From the NCBI GenBank assembly GCA_035525055.1, contig DATLEZ010000023.1, forward strand, positions 1-64,000: 64,000 nt of DNA. Reading direction: 5' to 3'. How positions within the stretch are numbered: position 1 is the first letter of the stretch; the number at the start of each line of letters is the position of its first letter. Source of the DNA: DATEEG01 sp035525055. Lineage in GTDB: Bacteria; Actinomycetota; Acidimicrobiia; Spongiisociales; ZC4RG35. The notes below the pieces were generated by a model. It saw nothing but the letters and a program-made list of their open reading frames with translations, ran no database searches and had not been told where the DNA came from. Below, piece by piece: positions 24,357 through 33,630 of this stretch. The position numbers and the translations under genes were made by a program.

Positions 24357-25553
24357 TCAGCTGAGGGGATAGCCGGGCCGCCCCTGGGCCAGCCAGTCTT
24401 GGAAGGCTTCGTCGTTGGACACATCCCTCCCCAGAGTCGAGGCCAACATGTAGCGGTGGTGGAGCAGGTCGGTGTAGGCCTGCACCGGATCGACGACGCC
24501 GTTGATTGCCCGCAGCTTGGCGAGCAGCGGTTCGAACTCGCTGACGCGCCACTTCACCGCCCAGGTGGCCTTCCCTGACGAGGTGTCGCCACCGGTCTTG
24601 GCGGAGTAGTAGTGGACGTCCGACAGGATCGCTTTCGCCTGGTTCTCAAGGGCCTCGATGCCGGTGAGTGACTTGAGACGGTTGGCGTGAAAGTTGCGCC
24701 CCCCGACCTTCACCTTGATCATCAACTCGGCGGTGTCATCGATCGATGGCACCAGATCGACCTCCTCCACGTCGAAGCCGAGCCTGTTCAGGCGATCGAT
24801 TCGCTCGGTGATGCGGAAGCGCTCCTCGGTCGTGATCGTCTCAGCCGTGCGCAACTCGGCCCACAGCTTCGTGTAGCGCTCGGCGATGTCGTAACCGAGG
24901 TCGAGATCGGCCTGCTCTATGTCCACTCCGACCTCGGCAGCGATGTCGGACATCCCCCCGGCAACATTCTCGATCATGATCTCGAGATCCTCGAGACGGC
25001 GGCCATCTGAAAGTCCGCCTGGAAGGATCTGAGCAGTTTCAGCGTCGACCATTATGGTGACGATGGCCTCGGCATCGAAGCGATAGAGGACGTTGGACAG
25101 GCTGCAGTCACCCCAGAAGCAATGCGCCAGATGCAATTCGACCAAGAGGCCGGCGAATGCGGCGAGCATTTGATTGCGACGGGGCCCGAACCCCGGGCCG
25201 GCCAGTATCTCGCGATATGAGAATGAGAAGGGTTCGTAGGCCGTAATCAACGCAGCGGCGCCTTCTTCAGTGGGGTCTTCGGTGCGCTGCTCCACCAGTC
25301 CGACCGCAGTCACCGCCGGGGCACCCACCGATTCGAGCTCACGCAGCACGGCGTAGTCATTTCGGGCGGGCGCTCGCGCCAGCTCCTTGACCACATAGAT
25401 CCCTCGCGGATAGGACAGGAACCGCACTTCGTGACGGCTGATCCCCTTTGGCAAGTCGAGGAGGCTGGGGAGTTCCCACTCGACGAGGGGGAGTCGCCAG
25501 GGCAAGTCGAGGAAGTCCGGGTGCCCGGGGCGTATCGTCAGAGATTCAGCCAC
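24357..25553 (-). CDS. DUF4032 domain protein, kinase-like
   Basis: 398 residues matching the actinobacterial DUF4032 protein. The N-terminal 260 residues have a protein-kinase-like layout: GIYVVKELARAPARNDYAVL (Lys in the VVKE strand), LHLAHCFWGDCSLSNVLYRF (equivalent to the HGD...N catalytic loop) and IMVDAETAQ (equivalent to DFG). The C-terminal 130 residues (SIDDTAELMIKVKVGGRNFH) form the DUF4032 part. Known only as a conserved actinobacterial protein; phosphotransfer activity is inferred from the pattern. Confidence 0.85.
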   Translation of the reverse strand: MAESLTIRPGHPDFLDLPWRLPLVEWELPSLLDLPKGISRHEVRFLSYPRGIYVVKELARAPARNDYAVLRELESVGAPAVTAVGLVEQRTEDPTEEGAAALITAYEPFSFSYREILAGPGFGPRRNQMLAAFAGLLVELHLAHCFWGDCSLSNVLYRFDAEAIVTIMVDAETAQILPGGLSDGRRLEDLEIMIENVAGGMSDIAAEVGVDIEQADLDLGYDIAERYTKLWAELRTAETITTEERFRITERIDRLNRLGFDVEEVDLVPSIDDTAELMIKVKVGGRNFHANRLKSLTGIEALENQAKAILSDVHYYSAKTGGDTSSGKATWAVKWRVSEFEPLLAKLRAINGVVDPVQAYTDLLHHRYMLASTLGRDVSNDEAFQDWLAQGRPGYPLS

Positions 25554-25690
25554 GTCTGCAGGCTAAGGGGCCGCGCCGATAGGTGTGCTTTCCGCCTGAT
25601 ATTGCTCTGAGAATCGGCCATAGATGTTCGAGTGGGTGCTGGTGAGAGCCTAAGAATCGGCAAAGGAATGAGGGTAGGCGCCGGGTGGCA

Positions 25691-25809
25691 CGGCAAATTT
25701 GGTCTATCAGTCCCGCCTCTGACCAAATCTGGCCAGCCAGTCTCGGTTTCCGGGGACCGCTGCACCGAATTACCTGTGGGGCGGGAGCCACCGGCCAAAT
25801 TTGGACCGG
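25691..25809 (+). repeat. ~120-bp non-coding repeat, copy 1
   Basis: Lies in the 260-bp spacer between DUF4032 and nei. Starts near CAAATTTGG (25694), ends GGCCAAATTTGGACCGG. It aligns with the reverse complement of 40947-41072 over its full length: shared blocks include CAAATTTGG, CCCGCCTC, ACCAA-TCTGGC, CACCGAATT and GGCCAAATT near the far end. Similarity is clear but diverged. No reading frame is shared, so it is probably a non-coding dispersed element. The rest of the spacer (25560-25690) holds nothing recognisable. Confidence 0.7.
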
Positions 25810-25813
25810 AACC

Positions 25814-26656
25814 TCACCTCAGGGGCGACTCCCCTTTTTCGCTGCTCTTTCCGTTTAAGTCATCAATCGCTGGTTCGGGTAGCGAGGGGTCCGGCTGGCA
25901 CCCCGGGCACCAGAAGGTGATGCGGGAGGGTTCGCCGATCATCTGTTGGCGGATGGCCTGACCGCATCGCCGGCAAGGAAGCCCGGCACGGTCGTAGACC
26001 CAGTTGCGTCCTCCGGGCCCCGGCAGGCCGGTGGTCGACCGGGTCGATCGAGCGGCGTTGGCGACCAGCAGTCGCCGGGCGCACTCGATTAAGCCGTCGA
26101 CCTGGTCCGAAGTGAGTTGGCCCACCAAAGTCGCCGGGTTGACCCGCTCGAGGAAGAGCGTTTCGTTCTTGAAGACGTTGCCGATTCCGGCCATGACGCG
26201 TTGATCGAGGAGAAGCTCGGACACCGTGCGGTCTTGGGGGAACAACGTTGCCCGGGCATGGTCTGATCGGAAGGCAGGGTCGAGAAGATCGGGGCCGAGC
26301 TTCTCAAGGGCGTCCTCGATCAAAGCCGTCCGGTTGGCGTCGACCCTGGCCGCTTGGAAAGCCACGTAGTGCGTGGCCGTCTGCAAGAGCAGGCTCTCGG
26401 GGCCGGGCCTTCGCTGGCCCGGTCCGACCTGAACCCGGCCGTTCATGCCGAGATGGCCGCTTATGGTTATTCCGGAGTCGAACGTGATCAGCAGACGCTT
26501 GCCCCGCGAGCGGACGCCGGTCACGCGGGAATCGAGGATCTTGGCCGACCAGCGGCGGACGGCAGGGGCGGAGCCTGCCACCCCGTCGATCGTTGCTCCC
26601 GACAGCACCGCCGCGACCCGCCGGGCGGCGCGGGCGTAGCTGTCACCTTCCGGCAT
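25814..26656 (-). CDS. nei: endonuclease VIII/Fpg-family DNA glycosylase (Nei2-like)
   Basis: 280-residue base-excision repair glycosylase. It begins MPEGD, with Pro1 (after Met removal) as catalytic nucleophile and Glu2; the H2TH block is near LLLDQRVMAGIGNVFKNE; the C-terminal zinc finger has C-x2-C (LPCRRCG) and C-x2-C (FWCPGC). MPEGD rather than MPELPE places it with Nei-type enzymes acting on oxidised bases. Its ATG overlaps the stop of lhr (TGATG); the lhr-nei pair is also found in mycobacteria (Rv3296-Rv3297), so a shared repair role is likely. Confidence 0.92.
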   Translation of the reverse strand: MPEGDSYARAARRVAAVLSGATIDGVAGSAPAVRRWSAKILDSRVTGVRSRGKRLLITFDSGITISGHLGMNGRVQVGPGQRRPGPESLLLQTATHYVAFQAARVDANRTALIEDALEKLGPDLLDPAFRSDHARATLFPQDRTVSELLLDQRVMAGIGNVFKNETLFLERVNPATLVGQLTSDQVDGLIECARRLLVANAARSTRSTTGLPGPGGRNWVYDRAGLPCRRCGQAIRQQMIGEPSRITFWCPGCQPDPSLPEPAIDDLNGKSSEKGESPLR

Positions 26657-29600
26657 CAGCCCCGAAACGCCAGGCCGCGCAGGGCAGGCACGAAGCCCCA
26701 CTCGCCCAGTGCCGGCGCCAGCCAGCTTTCGGCCGCAGGCGAACCACTGACTGTTTCGAGAGTGAGCCTGCGATGACGATGGGCGATCGCCGCTACCTCG
26801 CGAGCGATCTGACCTTGGAGGTCGCCCAGATCGAGATCGTTGACCCCATCGAGGAGGACGAGCCGCTTGCCCCCTCGCTCGAGGTAGCCCGCCAGCAACC
26901 CGTCGACCATGAATACGTAGCTTCCGGCGGCGCGGGCGAATCTGGCCTCGCCGACCTCGGGCCGGCCCTCGGTTGCCGACGGCCACGGAAGTGCAGCGCC
27001 GTAGGGATTGGCAGGGTCGGTTGAGGCAAGGCCGATTACCCCTGCGGCGGCGGCGCGGAGTCGATCGACTGCACCAGGAAGAGCGAACTGTGCCCCGCCC
27101 AGCCCTTCGACAAAGTACCCCCGTCGGACCCGCCCTACCTCTTCCATTCGACTCAACACCGGATAGAGACCTGCGAAGCCGCCCGGCAAGGACTCGGCCG
27201 TGACATGAGATCTCGTCAAGATCCCGTGGCGATCGAGAAGAAGCTCAGCCCAGGAGGTGGCGGCGGCGGTCGGATCTGCTTCTGGCACGGTCAGTCTCGA
27301 CCAGCGCCCTGAGGCATGGGAAGGAAAGTTATAGCCGAGGACGGGTCGCCCGCCGGTCCTTCCATTGGCCCTTGACTTGCCTCCTCGCGAGCGGGCGTAA
27401 GCTCGCAAGGGAGCGAGGGTGTCGTTGGTCACCTCACCTGCCCACACTAGGTCCCACAAAGATTCGAGCACCTCCTCGGGGTCGCCGCCTCCGGCCGCCT
27501 GATAGAGGTCGTGGAAGAACGAGGCACCCTTTTCGGCGAGATGAGTCCGGATGGCGTCGTGCGCCGGACTGGTCGGGGAATCGACTCCAGGTGGTGTCCA
27601 CAGAGCCCCGAGTTGGGATCGCAGATAGAGGGCAACCTTGCCGTCCTTCCCGCCGAGAGGCCCGCGTCCGGCCCAGAGCACTTCTCCTTCGAGCATGAGC
27701 TGATCGAGCAGCGGAGCGTGGTCTGCCACTCGCAATGGGAGAACGTCGCGTTCGAGAACCGAGGCCGCCAGGTCGACCCCCTGGAGCCGTCTGATCGCCT
27801 CGCCCAGGGCTGCCTTGCCGCGTGCAGGCTCGCCGCTGGCGCGTTGCCATTGCGGCGCAAACCTCCCCAGGGCGCTGCCCTCGACCGGTTCGATCTGATG
27901 GCGCAGGACCGCCAGGGAGCGGCGCTTGAGTCGACGTAGCACTTCCAGGTCGATCCACTCCCTGTCGGCCCCACTCCGGAACACTCCACGGGCGACCCTC
28001 CCGGCGTTTTCGAGCGTGGCCAGCGTGCTGTCGCAGACCGCCACGGGTAGGCCCAGAGCGTTGGCAACCGCGTATGAAGTGAAGGGACCATGGGTTCGGG
28101 CATGTCGGCCGACGACGTCTGCGAGCGGTGTCTCGACCGCTTGCAGAAACACGTGAGGGACGCCTGCAGGCGGCTGGACGCCCATCGCATCACGCAGGCG
28201 AGCGGTGTCCTCGATCGCCGCCCAGAGGGGACGCCCGGCGACCCGAACCTGGATCACCCGGTGCGAGGCAGTCAGGTCATCGAGGGCGTCGACCACTCCC
28301 ACACCATCGCTTCGAACCTCGAGGTCCTCGACACTCAACGGGCCCAGGGTCCGCAGCAGGTCGTGGAGGCCGTCGATCGACCTGACCTGCCTCTCGGGGG
28401 TGAGGTGCTGGAGTTCGAGTTCAACTGCGGCCAGGACCTCGGCGGAGATCAGTTCGGCAAGTTCTCCCTCACCGAGAAGGCTGCGAAGAAGGTCGCGATC
28501 GAGCGTCAGGGCGGTGGCCCGGCGCTCTGCGATCGGAGTGTCGGACTCGTAGAGAAAAGCCGCTACGAAGGCAAACAGCAGCGACGACGCGAAGGGGGAC
28601 GGACCCTTTGTCTCGACCTCCACCACCCGGATCTTTCTCGCCCTGATGTCGGTCAGGGTTTGTTCCAATGAGGCAAGATCGAAGTCATCGGCCAGGACCT
28701 CTCGGTACACCTCGAGGATGATCGGGAAGGACCCGTACTGACGGGCGACACCGAGGAGGTCGGAGGCGCGGCGACGTTGCAGCCAGAGGGGCGTTCGGGC
28801 TCCCGGCCTCCGGCGTGGAAGCAGGAGGGCCCGTCCCGCCGCCTCCCGAAACCGGGCAGCGAAGAGGGCCGTGTCGGCCAGGTGCTCCTCGACGAGTTGG
28901 CGTGCGTCCTCGGGGTCGAGGACGAGGTCGGCGAGACCGGGGGGCTGATCGCCATCGGGGAATCGGAAAGCGATGCCGTCGTCGGCCCAGATAACGTCGA
29001 CATCGCTGCCGAACCGGGCTCGCAGCTTGTTGGTCAGGGCCATCGCCCAGGGGGCATGGACGCGGGCCCCGAGCGGGGAGAGCACGACGACTCGCCAGTC
29101 TCCGATCTCGTCGCGAAACCGCTCGATCACCATTGTCTGGTCGGTTGGGAGGACGCCGGTTGCCTCTCGCTCCTCGCTCAGATAAGACACGAGGTTGCGG
29201 GCTGCCAGTTCATCCAGGTGGTAGTCAGAAGTGAGAGCGGCGGTGGCAGCCTCGGGCTCGAGGGCACCCATCTCCCGCACGAACCGGCCGATGCGCTTGC
29301 CCGTGGCTATCGACCTGCCCAGTGTGTCCCCCTTCCAGAAGGGCAGCTTGGCGGCTGGCGCGCCGGGAGCCGGAATGACTTCCACTCGATCGGGTCCGAT
29401 GTCGGTCACCCGCCAGCTGCTCGTTCCGAGGATGAAAACATCGCCGACCCGTGATTCGTAGACCATTTCTTCGTCGAGTTCGCCGACCCGGCTCCCGTCG
29501 GGGAGGCTGACCCTGAACAAGCCACGGTCGGGGATGGTCCCGGCGTTGGCGACGACTAGCTGGCGGGCACCTGGTCGGGCCTCGACGGCGCCGCTGACGC

Positions 29601-31116
29601 GGTCCCAGGTGACCCGTGGGCGCAGCTCGGCGAAGAGATCGGATGGGTAGCGGCCAGCGAGCATATCGAGGGTGGCATCGAAGACGGGTCGGGCAAGTTC
29701 GCCGTATGGATAAGCCCGGCGGATCATGTCAAACAGGTCGTCGGCGGTGCGGGGACCGTGGACAACTGACGCCACGAGCTGCTGGCAGAGGACGTCGAGA
29801 GGATTTCGAGGGACCGAGGTCAACTCGATGTCGCCCTCCATCATCTGCTGGCCTATGACTGTCGATGCGAGCAGGTCGCCCCGGTACTTCGGGAAGATAC
29901 GGGCCCGGCTCTGACCGCCGACCTGATGGCCCGAGCGGCCGACTCGCTGCAGACCGGATGCAACCGAGATCGGGGCCTCGATCTGGATTACGAGGTCGAC
30001 GGCGCCCATGTCGATTCCGAGTTCGAGGGAGGAAGTAGCCACCACCGCTTTGAGCTCTCCCCGTTTGAGCGCCTCTTCGATGAGCACCCTCTGTTCGCGT
30101 GACACAGAACCGTGGTGGGAACGACTGATTTCCTCGCCGGCCAGGGTGTTGATCTCACCGCATATGCGCTCGGCCAGGCGACGCGAGTTGGCAAAGAGGA
30201 TCGTCGAGCGATGCGTCTGAATGAGTTCGAGGAGGCGCGGGTAGATGGCTGGCCAGATCGATGCCTGTCGGATCCCAATCCCCTGGGAATTTGGCGGATC
30301 GAGGGGATCGGGAGGGGCCGGCGCCGCCATGTCATCGACCGGGACGATGATTGAAAGATCAAGCGGCCGGGGAGCGGGAGCCTGAGCGATCGCTACGGAT
30401 CGGGCCTGCCACTGCTCATCGACGACGGTTCCGCCACCGAGGAAGGCGGCGATCGTATCGAGAGGGCGCTGGGTGGCCGACAGACCGATTCTCTGAGGTG
30501 GGCCAGGCTCCTTCGGGCCAGCCTCCTGTGATTTGGCCTCGATAACCTCCTCCAGACGCTCGAGTGAGAGCGCCAGGTGGGCGCCCCTTTTCGTCCCGGC
30601 TACGGCATGAACCTCGTCGACGATGACCCAGCGGACGCTGGCCAGAGTCTTGCGGGCTTCGGAGGTGAGCAGGAGGAAGAGCGATTCGGGGGTGGTGATC
30701 AGGATGTCGGGAGGATTGCGCTCCATCCGGCTGCGTTCCTCAGCGGGCGTGTCGCCGGTCCGGAGGAAGGTGGTGAGTTCGGGCAGAGCCGGGCCGCCGA
30801 GCCGCGTCGCTGCGTGGCGAATCCCGGCTAGCGGGGCGCGGAGGTTGCGATCGACGTCATAGGCCAGGGCCTTGAGAGGGGAAACGTAGAGGACACGGCA
30901 TCTTTGTTGGCGCTCCGGGACGGGCTCGTTGAGAAGGCGATCGAGGATCCAGAGAAAAGCCGCCAGGGTCTTCCCCGAACCGGTGGGGGCGTGGATCAAC
31001 GTGTGGCGGCCGCTCGCGATCGCTTCCCATCCCTCGCGTTGAGCGGCGGTGGGGTCGGCGAACGATGCCGCGAACCAGGCCCTGGTGGCGGGGCTAAAAC
31101 GATCGAGTGGATTCAC
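26656..31116 (-). CDS. lhr: Lhr-type large ATP-dependent helicase
   Basis: 1486-residue superfamily 2 DNA helicase. Walker A TGSGKT is near residue 46, the DEAD-type box is DEVH near 168, motif VI lies at QRVGRSGH near 390. The first 860 residues form the helicase core (two RecA domains, winged helix, Lhr-specific domain); the remaining ~600 residues are the Lhr C-terminal module of tandem winged helices. Lhr translocates 3'-to-5' on single-stranded DNA and unwinds RNA:DNA hybrids (known for mycobacterial Lhr). The GTG start at 31116 gives VNPLDRFSPATRAWF, the usual N-terminus. Co-transcribed with nei. Confidence 0.95.
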   Translation of the reverse strand: MNPLDRFSPATRAWFAASFADPTAAQREGWEAIASGRHTLIHAPTGSGKTLAAFLWILDRLLNEPVPERQQRCRVLYVSPLKALAYDVDRNLRAPLAGIRHAATRLGGPALPELTTFLRTGDTPAEERSRMERNPPDILITTPESLFLLLTSEARKTLASVRWVIVDEVHAVAGTKRGAHLALSLERLEEVIEAKSQEAGPKEPGPPQRIGLSATQRPLDTIAAFLGGGTVVDEQWQARSVAIAQAPAPRPLDLSIIVPVDDMAAPAPPDPLDPPNSQGIGIRQASIWPAIYPRLLELIQTHRSTILFANSRRLAERICGEINTLAGEEISRSHHGSVSREQRVLIEEALKRGELKAVVATSSLELGIDMGAVDLVIQIEAPISVASGLQRVGRSGHQVGGQSRARIFPKYRGDLLASTVIGQQMMEGDIELTSVPRNPLDVLCQQLVASVVHGPRTADDLFDMIRRAYPYGELARPVFDATLDMLAGRYPSDLFAELRPRVTWDRVSGAVEARPGARQLVVANAGTIPDRGLFRVSLPDGSRVGELDEEMVYESRVGDVFILGTSSWRVTDIGPDRVEVIPAPGAPAAKLPFWKGDTLGRSIATGKRIGRFVREMGALEPEAATAALTSDYHLDELAARNLVSYLSEEREATGVLPTDQTMVIERFRDEIGDWRVVVLSPLGARVHAPWAMALTNKLRARFGSDVDVIWADDGIAFRFPDGDQPPGLADLVLDPEDARQLVEEHLADTALFAARFREAAGRALLLPRRRPGARTPLWLQRRRASDLLGVARQYGSFPIILEVYREVLADDFDLASLEQTLTDIRARKIRVVEVETKGPSPFASSLLFAFVAAFLYESDTPIAERRATALTLDRDLLRSLLGEGELAELISAEVLAAVELELQHLTPERQVRSIDGLHDLLRTLGPLSVEDLEVRSDGVGVVDALDDLTASHRVIQVRVAGRPLWAAIEDTARLRDAMGVQPPAGVPHVFLQAVETPLADVVGRHARTHGPFTSYAVANALGLPVAVCDSTLATLENAGRVARGVFRSGADREWIDLEVLRRLKRRSLAVLRHQIEPVEGSALGRFAPQWQRASGEPARGKAALGEAIRRLQGVDLAASVLERDVLPLRVADHAPLLDQLMLEGEVLWAGRGPLGGKDGKVALYLRSQLGALWTPPGVDSPTSPAHDAIRTHLAEKGASFFHDLYQAAGGGDPEEVLESLWDLVWAGEVTNDTLAPLRAYARSRGGKSRANGRTGGRPVLGYNFPSHASGRWSRLTVPEADPTAAATSWAELLLDRHGILTRSHVTAESLPGGFAGLYPVLSRMEEVGRVRRGYFVEGLGGAQFALPGAVDRLRAAAAGVIGLASTDPANPYGAALPWPSATEGRPEVGEARFARAAGSYVFMVDGLLAGYLERGGKRLVLLDGVNDLDLGDLQGQIAREVAAIAHRHRRLTLETVSGSPAAESWLAPALGEWGFVPALRGLAFRG

Positions 31117-31186
31117 CCGTCCAGGGTACGAGGTGGCAGTGACAAGAAGTCCGGCTTCTAATCCATATTCCGACGAGCCGGGTCGA

Positions 31187-31789
31187 TCAGCCGGCTTCGA
31201 CCTCGAGCGGCGCGAGGGCCGCGGCTGAGAGAGGGAGTTTGCCGCGGTCGGAAACGCTCAAGAAGGCCTCGACGACGCTGGGGTCGAACTGGGTTCCGGC
31301 GTTGCTGGTTATTTCCTGAATGGCGAACTCGACCGACAACGCCGGCTGGTAGGACCGGTGGTTGGTGATGGCGTCGAATGCATCGGCCACGAGGACAACT
31401 CTTGACAACAGCGGGATCTCGAGCCTTGTCAGACCGAATGGATAGCCGCCTCCGTCATAGCGCTCGTGGTGGTAAAGGATGGCCTCGGACACCCTCCGGT
31501 CGAAGCGCTCGTTGATCATGGCGTAACCGAGTTCGGGGTGACGTCGCATGTGATCGCGCTCGAGTTCGTCGAGGGGACCCGGTTTGGCGAGGATTGCCGG
31601 GTCGATGTGCACTTTGCCAACGTCGTGGAGAACTCCGACGAGGGCCAGGGCTTCGATGTCGGCTTCGGGGAGACCCATCGTGCGGCCGAGTGCACACGAG
31701 AGATCGGCGACGCGGTGGACGTGACCGTAAAGGTCCTCCACCACATTTTGCATCGCCTGAAGTAGGTATTCTTCCATAGGTTTATCCAC
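31187..31789 (-). CDS. HD-GYP domain protein, candidate c-di-GMP phosphodiesterase
   Basis: 200 residues, essentially a bare HD-GYP domain: HVHRVADLS, then HDVGK with the metal-binding HD, HPELGY, HHERYDGGGYPFG containing the GYP signature, and DAFDAITNHRSYQP. These are the residues needed to bind metals and hydrolyse cyclic di-GMP. No sensory or receiver domain is attached, so input must come from a partner or from level control. The GTG at 31789 (GGAGT upstream) is used; an ATG five codons later is possible. No diguanylate cyclase gene is in the window. Confidence 0.88.
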   Translation of the reverse strand: MDKPMEEYLLQAMQNVVEDLYGHVHRVADLSCALGRTMGLPEADIEALALVGVLHDVGKVHIDPAILAKPGPLDELERDHMRRHPELGYAMINERFDRRVSEAILYHHERYDGGGYPFGLTRLEIPLLSRVVLVADAFDAITNHRSYQPALSVEFAIQEITSNAGTQFDPSVVEAFLSVSDRGKLPLSAAALAPLEVEAG

Positions 31790-31998
31790 ACTCCGCTAGA
31801 GACGAAAGAATCGACACTTCTTGCCTCTCACGGTATGGGTCGCTCGTATCAGTACGCGCGATCTGACTAGTTAGGTTGCTTAACCCTGGGGCCAGAGGTC
31901 TGCCGTCGATGCGAGGATTCGGCGTGATTGTTGGAGTTCGCCGTGGGCCGTCCCCCGAGGAACCGGTTGAGACCCCTCACGTGCTTGGCAGTCCAAAC
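31790..31998. other. spacer, promoter region of the HD-GYP gene
   Basis: About 210 bp without a gene. An imperfect inverted repeat AAGAA-N7-TTCTT lies at about 31805-31821 and resembles the pair found upstream of aceB, but only weakly. No array or terminator is obvious. Confidence 0.4.
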
Positions 31999-32844
31999 CT
32001 ACTCGTCGGGCGCTTCAACCTGGGCGACGGCATGGCCGCCCGCGCCCTTTCTCCCCAGCCTGTCGACGAAGTTGTCCACAGCGGTGGAGTGGGCCTGGGT
32101 GTGATGGGAAATGGCCTGATAGGCGGCGGAAAGATCGAGAAAGCCGGCCAGGTCCATTTGCCGGGAATGACGGAGGAGTCGCTTCGTGAGCCGGACCGAG
32201 TGGGTCGGTTTGGCGGCGATCTGGGCCGCAAGTTCGAACACCACGGTGGTCAGTCGCTCCGGTTCGACCACCTCGAGCAGAATGCCCAGGTCGACCGCCT
32301 CCTCGGCTCCGACCGTGCGGCCGGTGAATGAGAGGTCGGCGGCCCGTTGCCAGCCCACCACTCTTGGAAGCAGCCATGCCCCGCCGTCACCGGGGATGAT
32401 GCCGAGGTCGATGAAGGTGTGGGTGAAGCGGGCAGCCGTCGAGCCCACGCGGAGGTCACAGCCCAGCACCAGGTCGAACCCGGCGCCGACCGCCGGCCCG
32501 TTGACCGCGGCGATCGTGACGACGTCGGTAGTCAGTACTGCGCTCGTGAGGCGCTGGATCGAGATTCGATAACCCTCGTTGATCTCTTCGGGCGTTCCGG
32601 CGAACAGCCCTCTGCGCTCTGCCATGTCCTTGACGTTGCCTCCGGCCGAGAAGGCCGGTCCCTCCGCTTCGATAATCAAGACCGCGACCTTTGAATCGGC
32701 CGAAGCCTCATCGATCGCCCCGATCATCTCAGCCAGCATTTTCTCGCCGGTGATGGCGTTGCGGGTCTCCGAGCGGGCCAGGGTCAGAACTGCGATCCCG
32801 TCGTTGGTCACGAACCGGGTGTGGCTTCGATTCACCGGACCCAT
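31999..32844 (-). CDS. enoyl-CoA hydratase/isomerase family protein
   Basis: 281-residue crotonase-fold protein. The oxyanion-hole blocks are FSAGGNVKDM near residue 69 and NGPAVGAGFDLVLGCDLRV near 115. The position of catalytic Glu in authentic hydratases (FIDLGIIPGDGG, with L-G-I-x-P-G-D-G-G) holds an Asp/Gly pattern, and FTHTFIDLG replaces the common EL-G block, so it may be an isomerase or another crotonase reaction on a CoA ester. It overlaps the BtpA-family gene by 13 bp, suggesting an operon with 32832-33620. Confidence 0.88.
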   Translation of the reverse strand: MGPVNRSHTRFVTNDGIAVLTLARSETRNAITGEKMLAEMIGAIDEASADSKVAVLIIEAEGPAFSAGGNVKDMAERRGLFAGTPEEINEGYRISIQRLTSAVLTTDVVTIAAVNGPAVGAGFDLVLGCDLRVGSTAARFTHTFIDLGIIPGDGGAWLLPRVVGWQRAADLSFTGRTVGAEEAVDLGILLEVVEPERLTTVVFELAAQIAAKPTHSVRLTKRLLRHSRQMDLAGFLDLSAAYQAISHHTQAHSTAVDNFVDRLGRKGAGGHAVAQVEAPDE

Positions 32845-33620
32845 CCCACGAGGGCAGCGGCGCGAACAAGTTCCCGGGCGCGATCGGGATCAACCTGGTC
32901 TGAGATCCGCCCACTCGCCTTGAGCGACGTGCCCACGATGGCTCCATCGGCCACCTCGGCCAGAGCTCCCAGGGTCGCGGCCGACGCACCGGAACCGACC
33001 AGGATCGTGGCGTCAGGAACCGCCTTGCGAAGTCGGGCTGCTTCCTCGAGGTCGGGAGCGGCTCCGGTACCGGTTCCCGAGACGATCAGAGCATCGGCTC
33101 CACCGCGCTCCCAGGTATCGAGCCCCGCCTGCTCGATCGACAGGCCAAAAGGAGGAGTGGCATGTTTGACGAAGACATCGGCCAAAATGGCGACCTCGGG
33201 GCAAAGAGCCTGGCGCTGACGAGCCACCTCGGCAGCGATTCCAACTATGGGGCCCTGGTCGGTGTTCATGAGGCCGGTCAGAACGTTGACCCGAATCATT
33301 GTGGCACCCGTGGCGGCGGCGATCGCAAGGGCAGCCAATGCGTCGTTGCGAAGGACGTTGACCCCGATGGGAAGACCGGTCGTTTCGGAGATCGTCGCCA
33401 CGGCCCGGGTCATTGCCGCCACCGTGATCGGCGCAACCTGACCGGGGAAGAACGGTGCATCCCCGAAGTTCTCGATCATCAGAGCGGGAAAGCCGGCTTC
33501 CTTGAGGATGCGAGCGTCCCGTAGTGAAAAGGCGATGGCGGAATCGAGGTCGCTCTCGAAACGCGGAGAGCCGGGGAGCGGCTGGAGATGGACCATCCCG
33601 ATCAGGGACGGAAAGCTCAT
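32832..33620 (-). CDS. BtpA/SgcQ family protein
   Basis: 262-residue TIM-barrel protein: LIGMVHLQPLPGSPRF at the N-terminus, ALMIENFGDAPF, GVNVLRNDALAALAIAAATG, RVNVLTG and the phosphate-type loop ILVGSGASAATL are BtpA family marks. BtpA was described in cyanobacteria as affecting photosystem I assembly, but in non-photosynthetic bacteria the role is unknown and the fold suggests a sugar- or nucleoside-related enzyme. It overlaps the downstream crotonase gene and follows the TIGR03084 gene by 10 bp. Confidence 0.88.
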   Translation of the reverse strand: MSFPSLIGMVHLQPLPGSPRFESDLDSAIAFSLRDARILKEAGFPALMIENFGDAPFFPGQVAPITVAAMTRAVATISETTGLPIGVNVLRNDALAALAIAAATGATMIRVNVLTGLMNTDQGPIVGIAAEVARQRQALCPEVAILADVFVKHATPPFGLSIEQAGLDTWERGGADALIVSGTGTGAAPDLEEAARLRKAVPDATILVGSGASAATLGALAEVADGAIVGTSLKASGRISDQVDPDRARELVRAAALVGWVR

Positions 33621-33630
33621 CGGCCCGATT

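Noticed and set aside
31805..31821. AAGAA-N7-TTCTT upstream of the HD-GYP gene as a third RamB-type site
   Set aside because: Arm length and spacing differ from the aceB palindromes and a match of this size is expected by chance.
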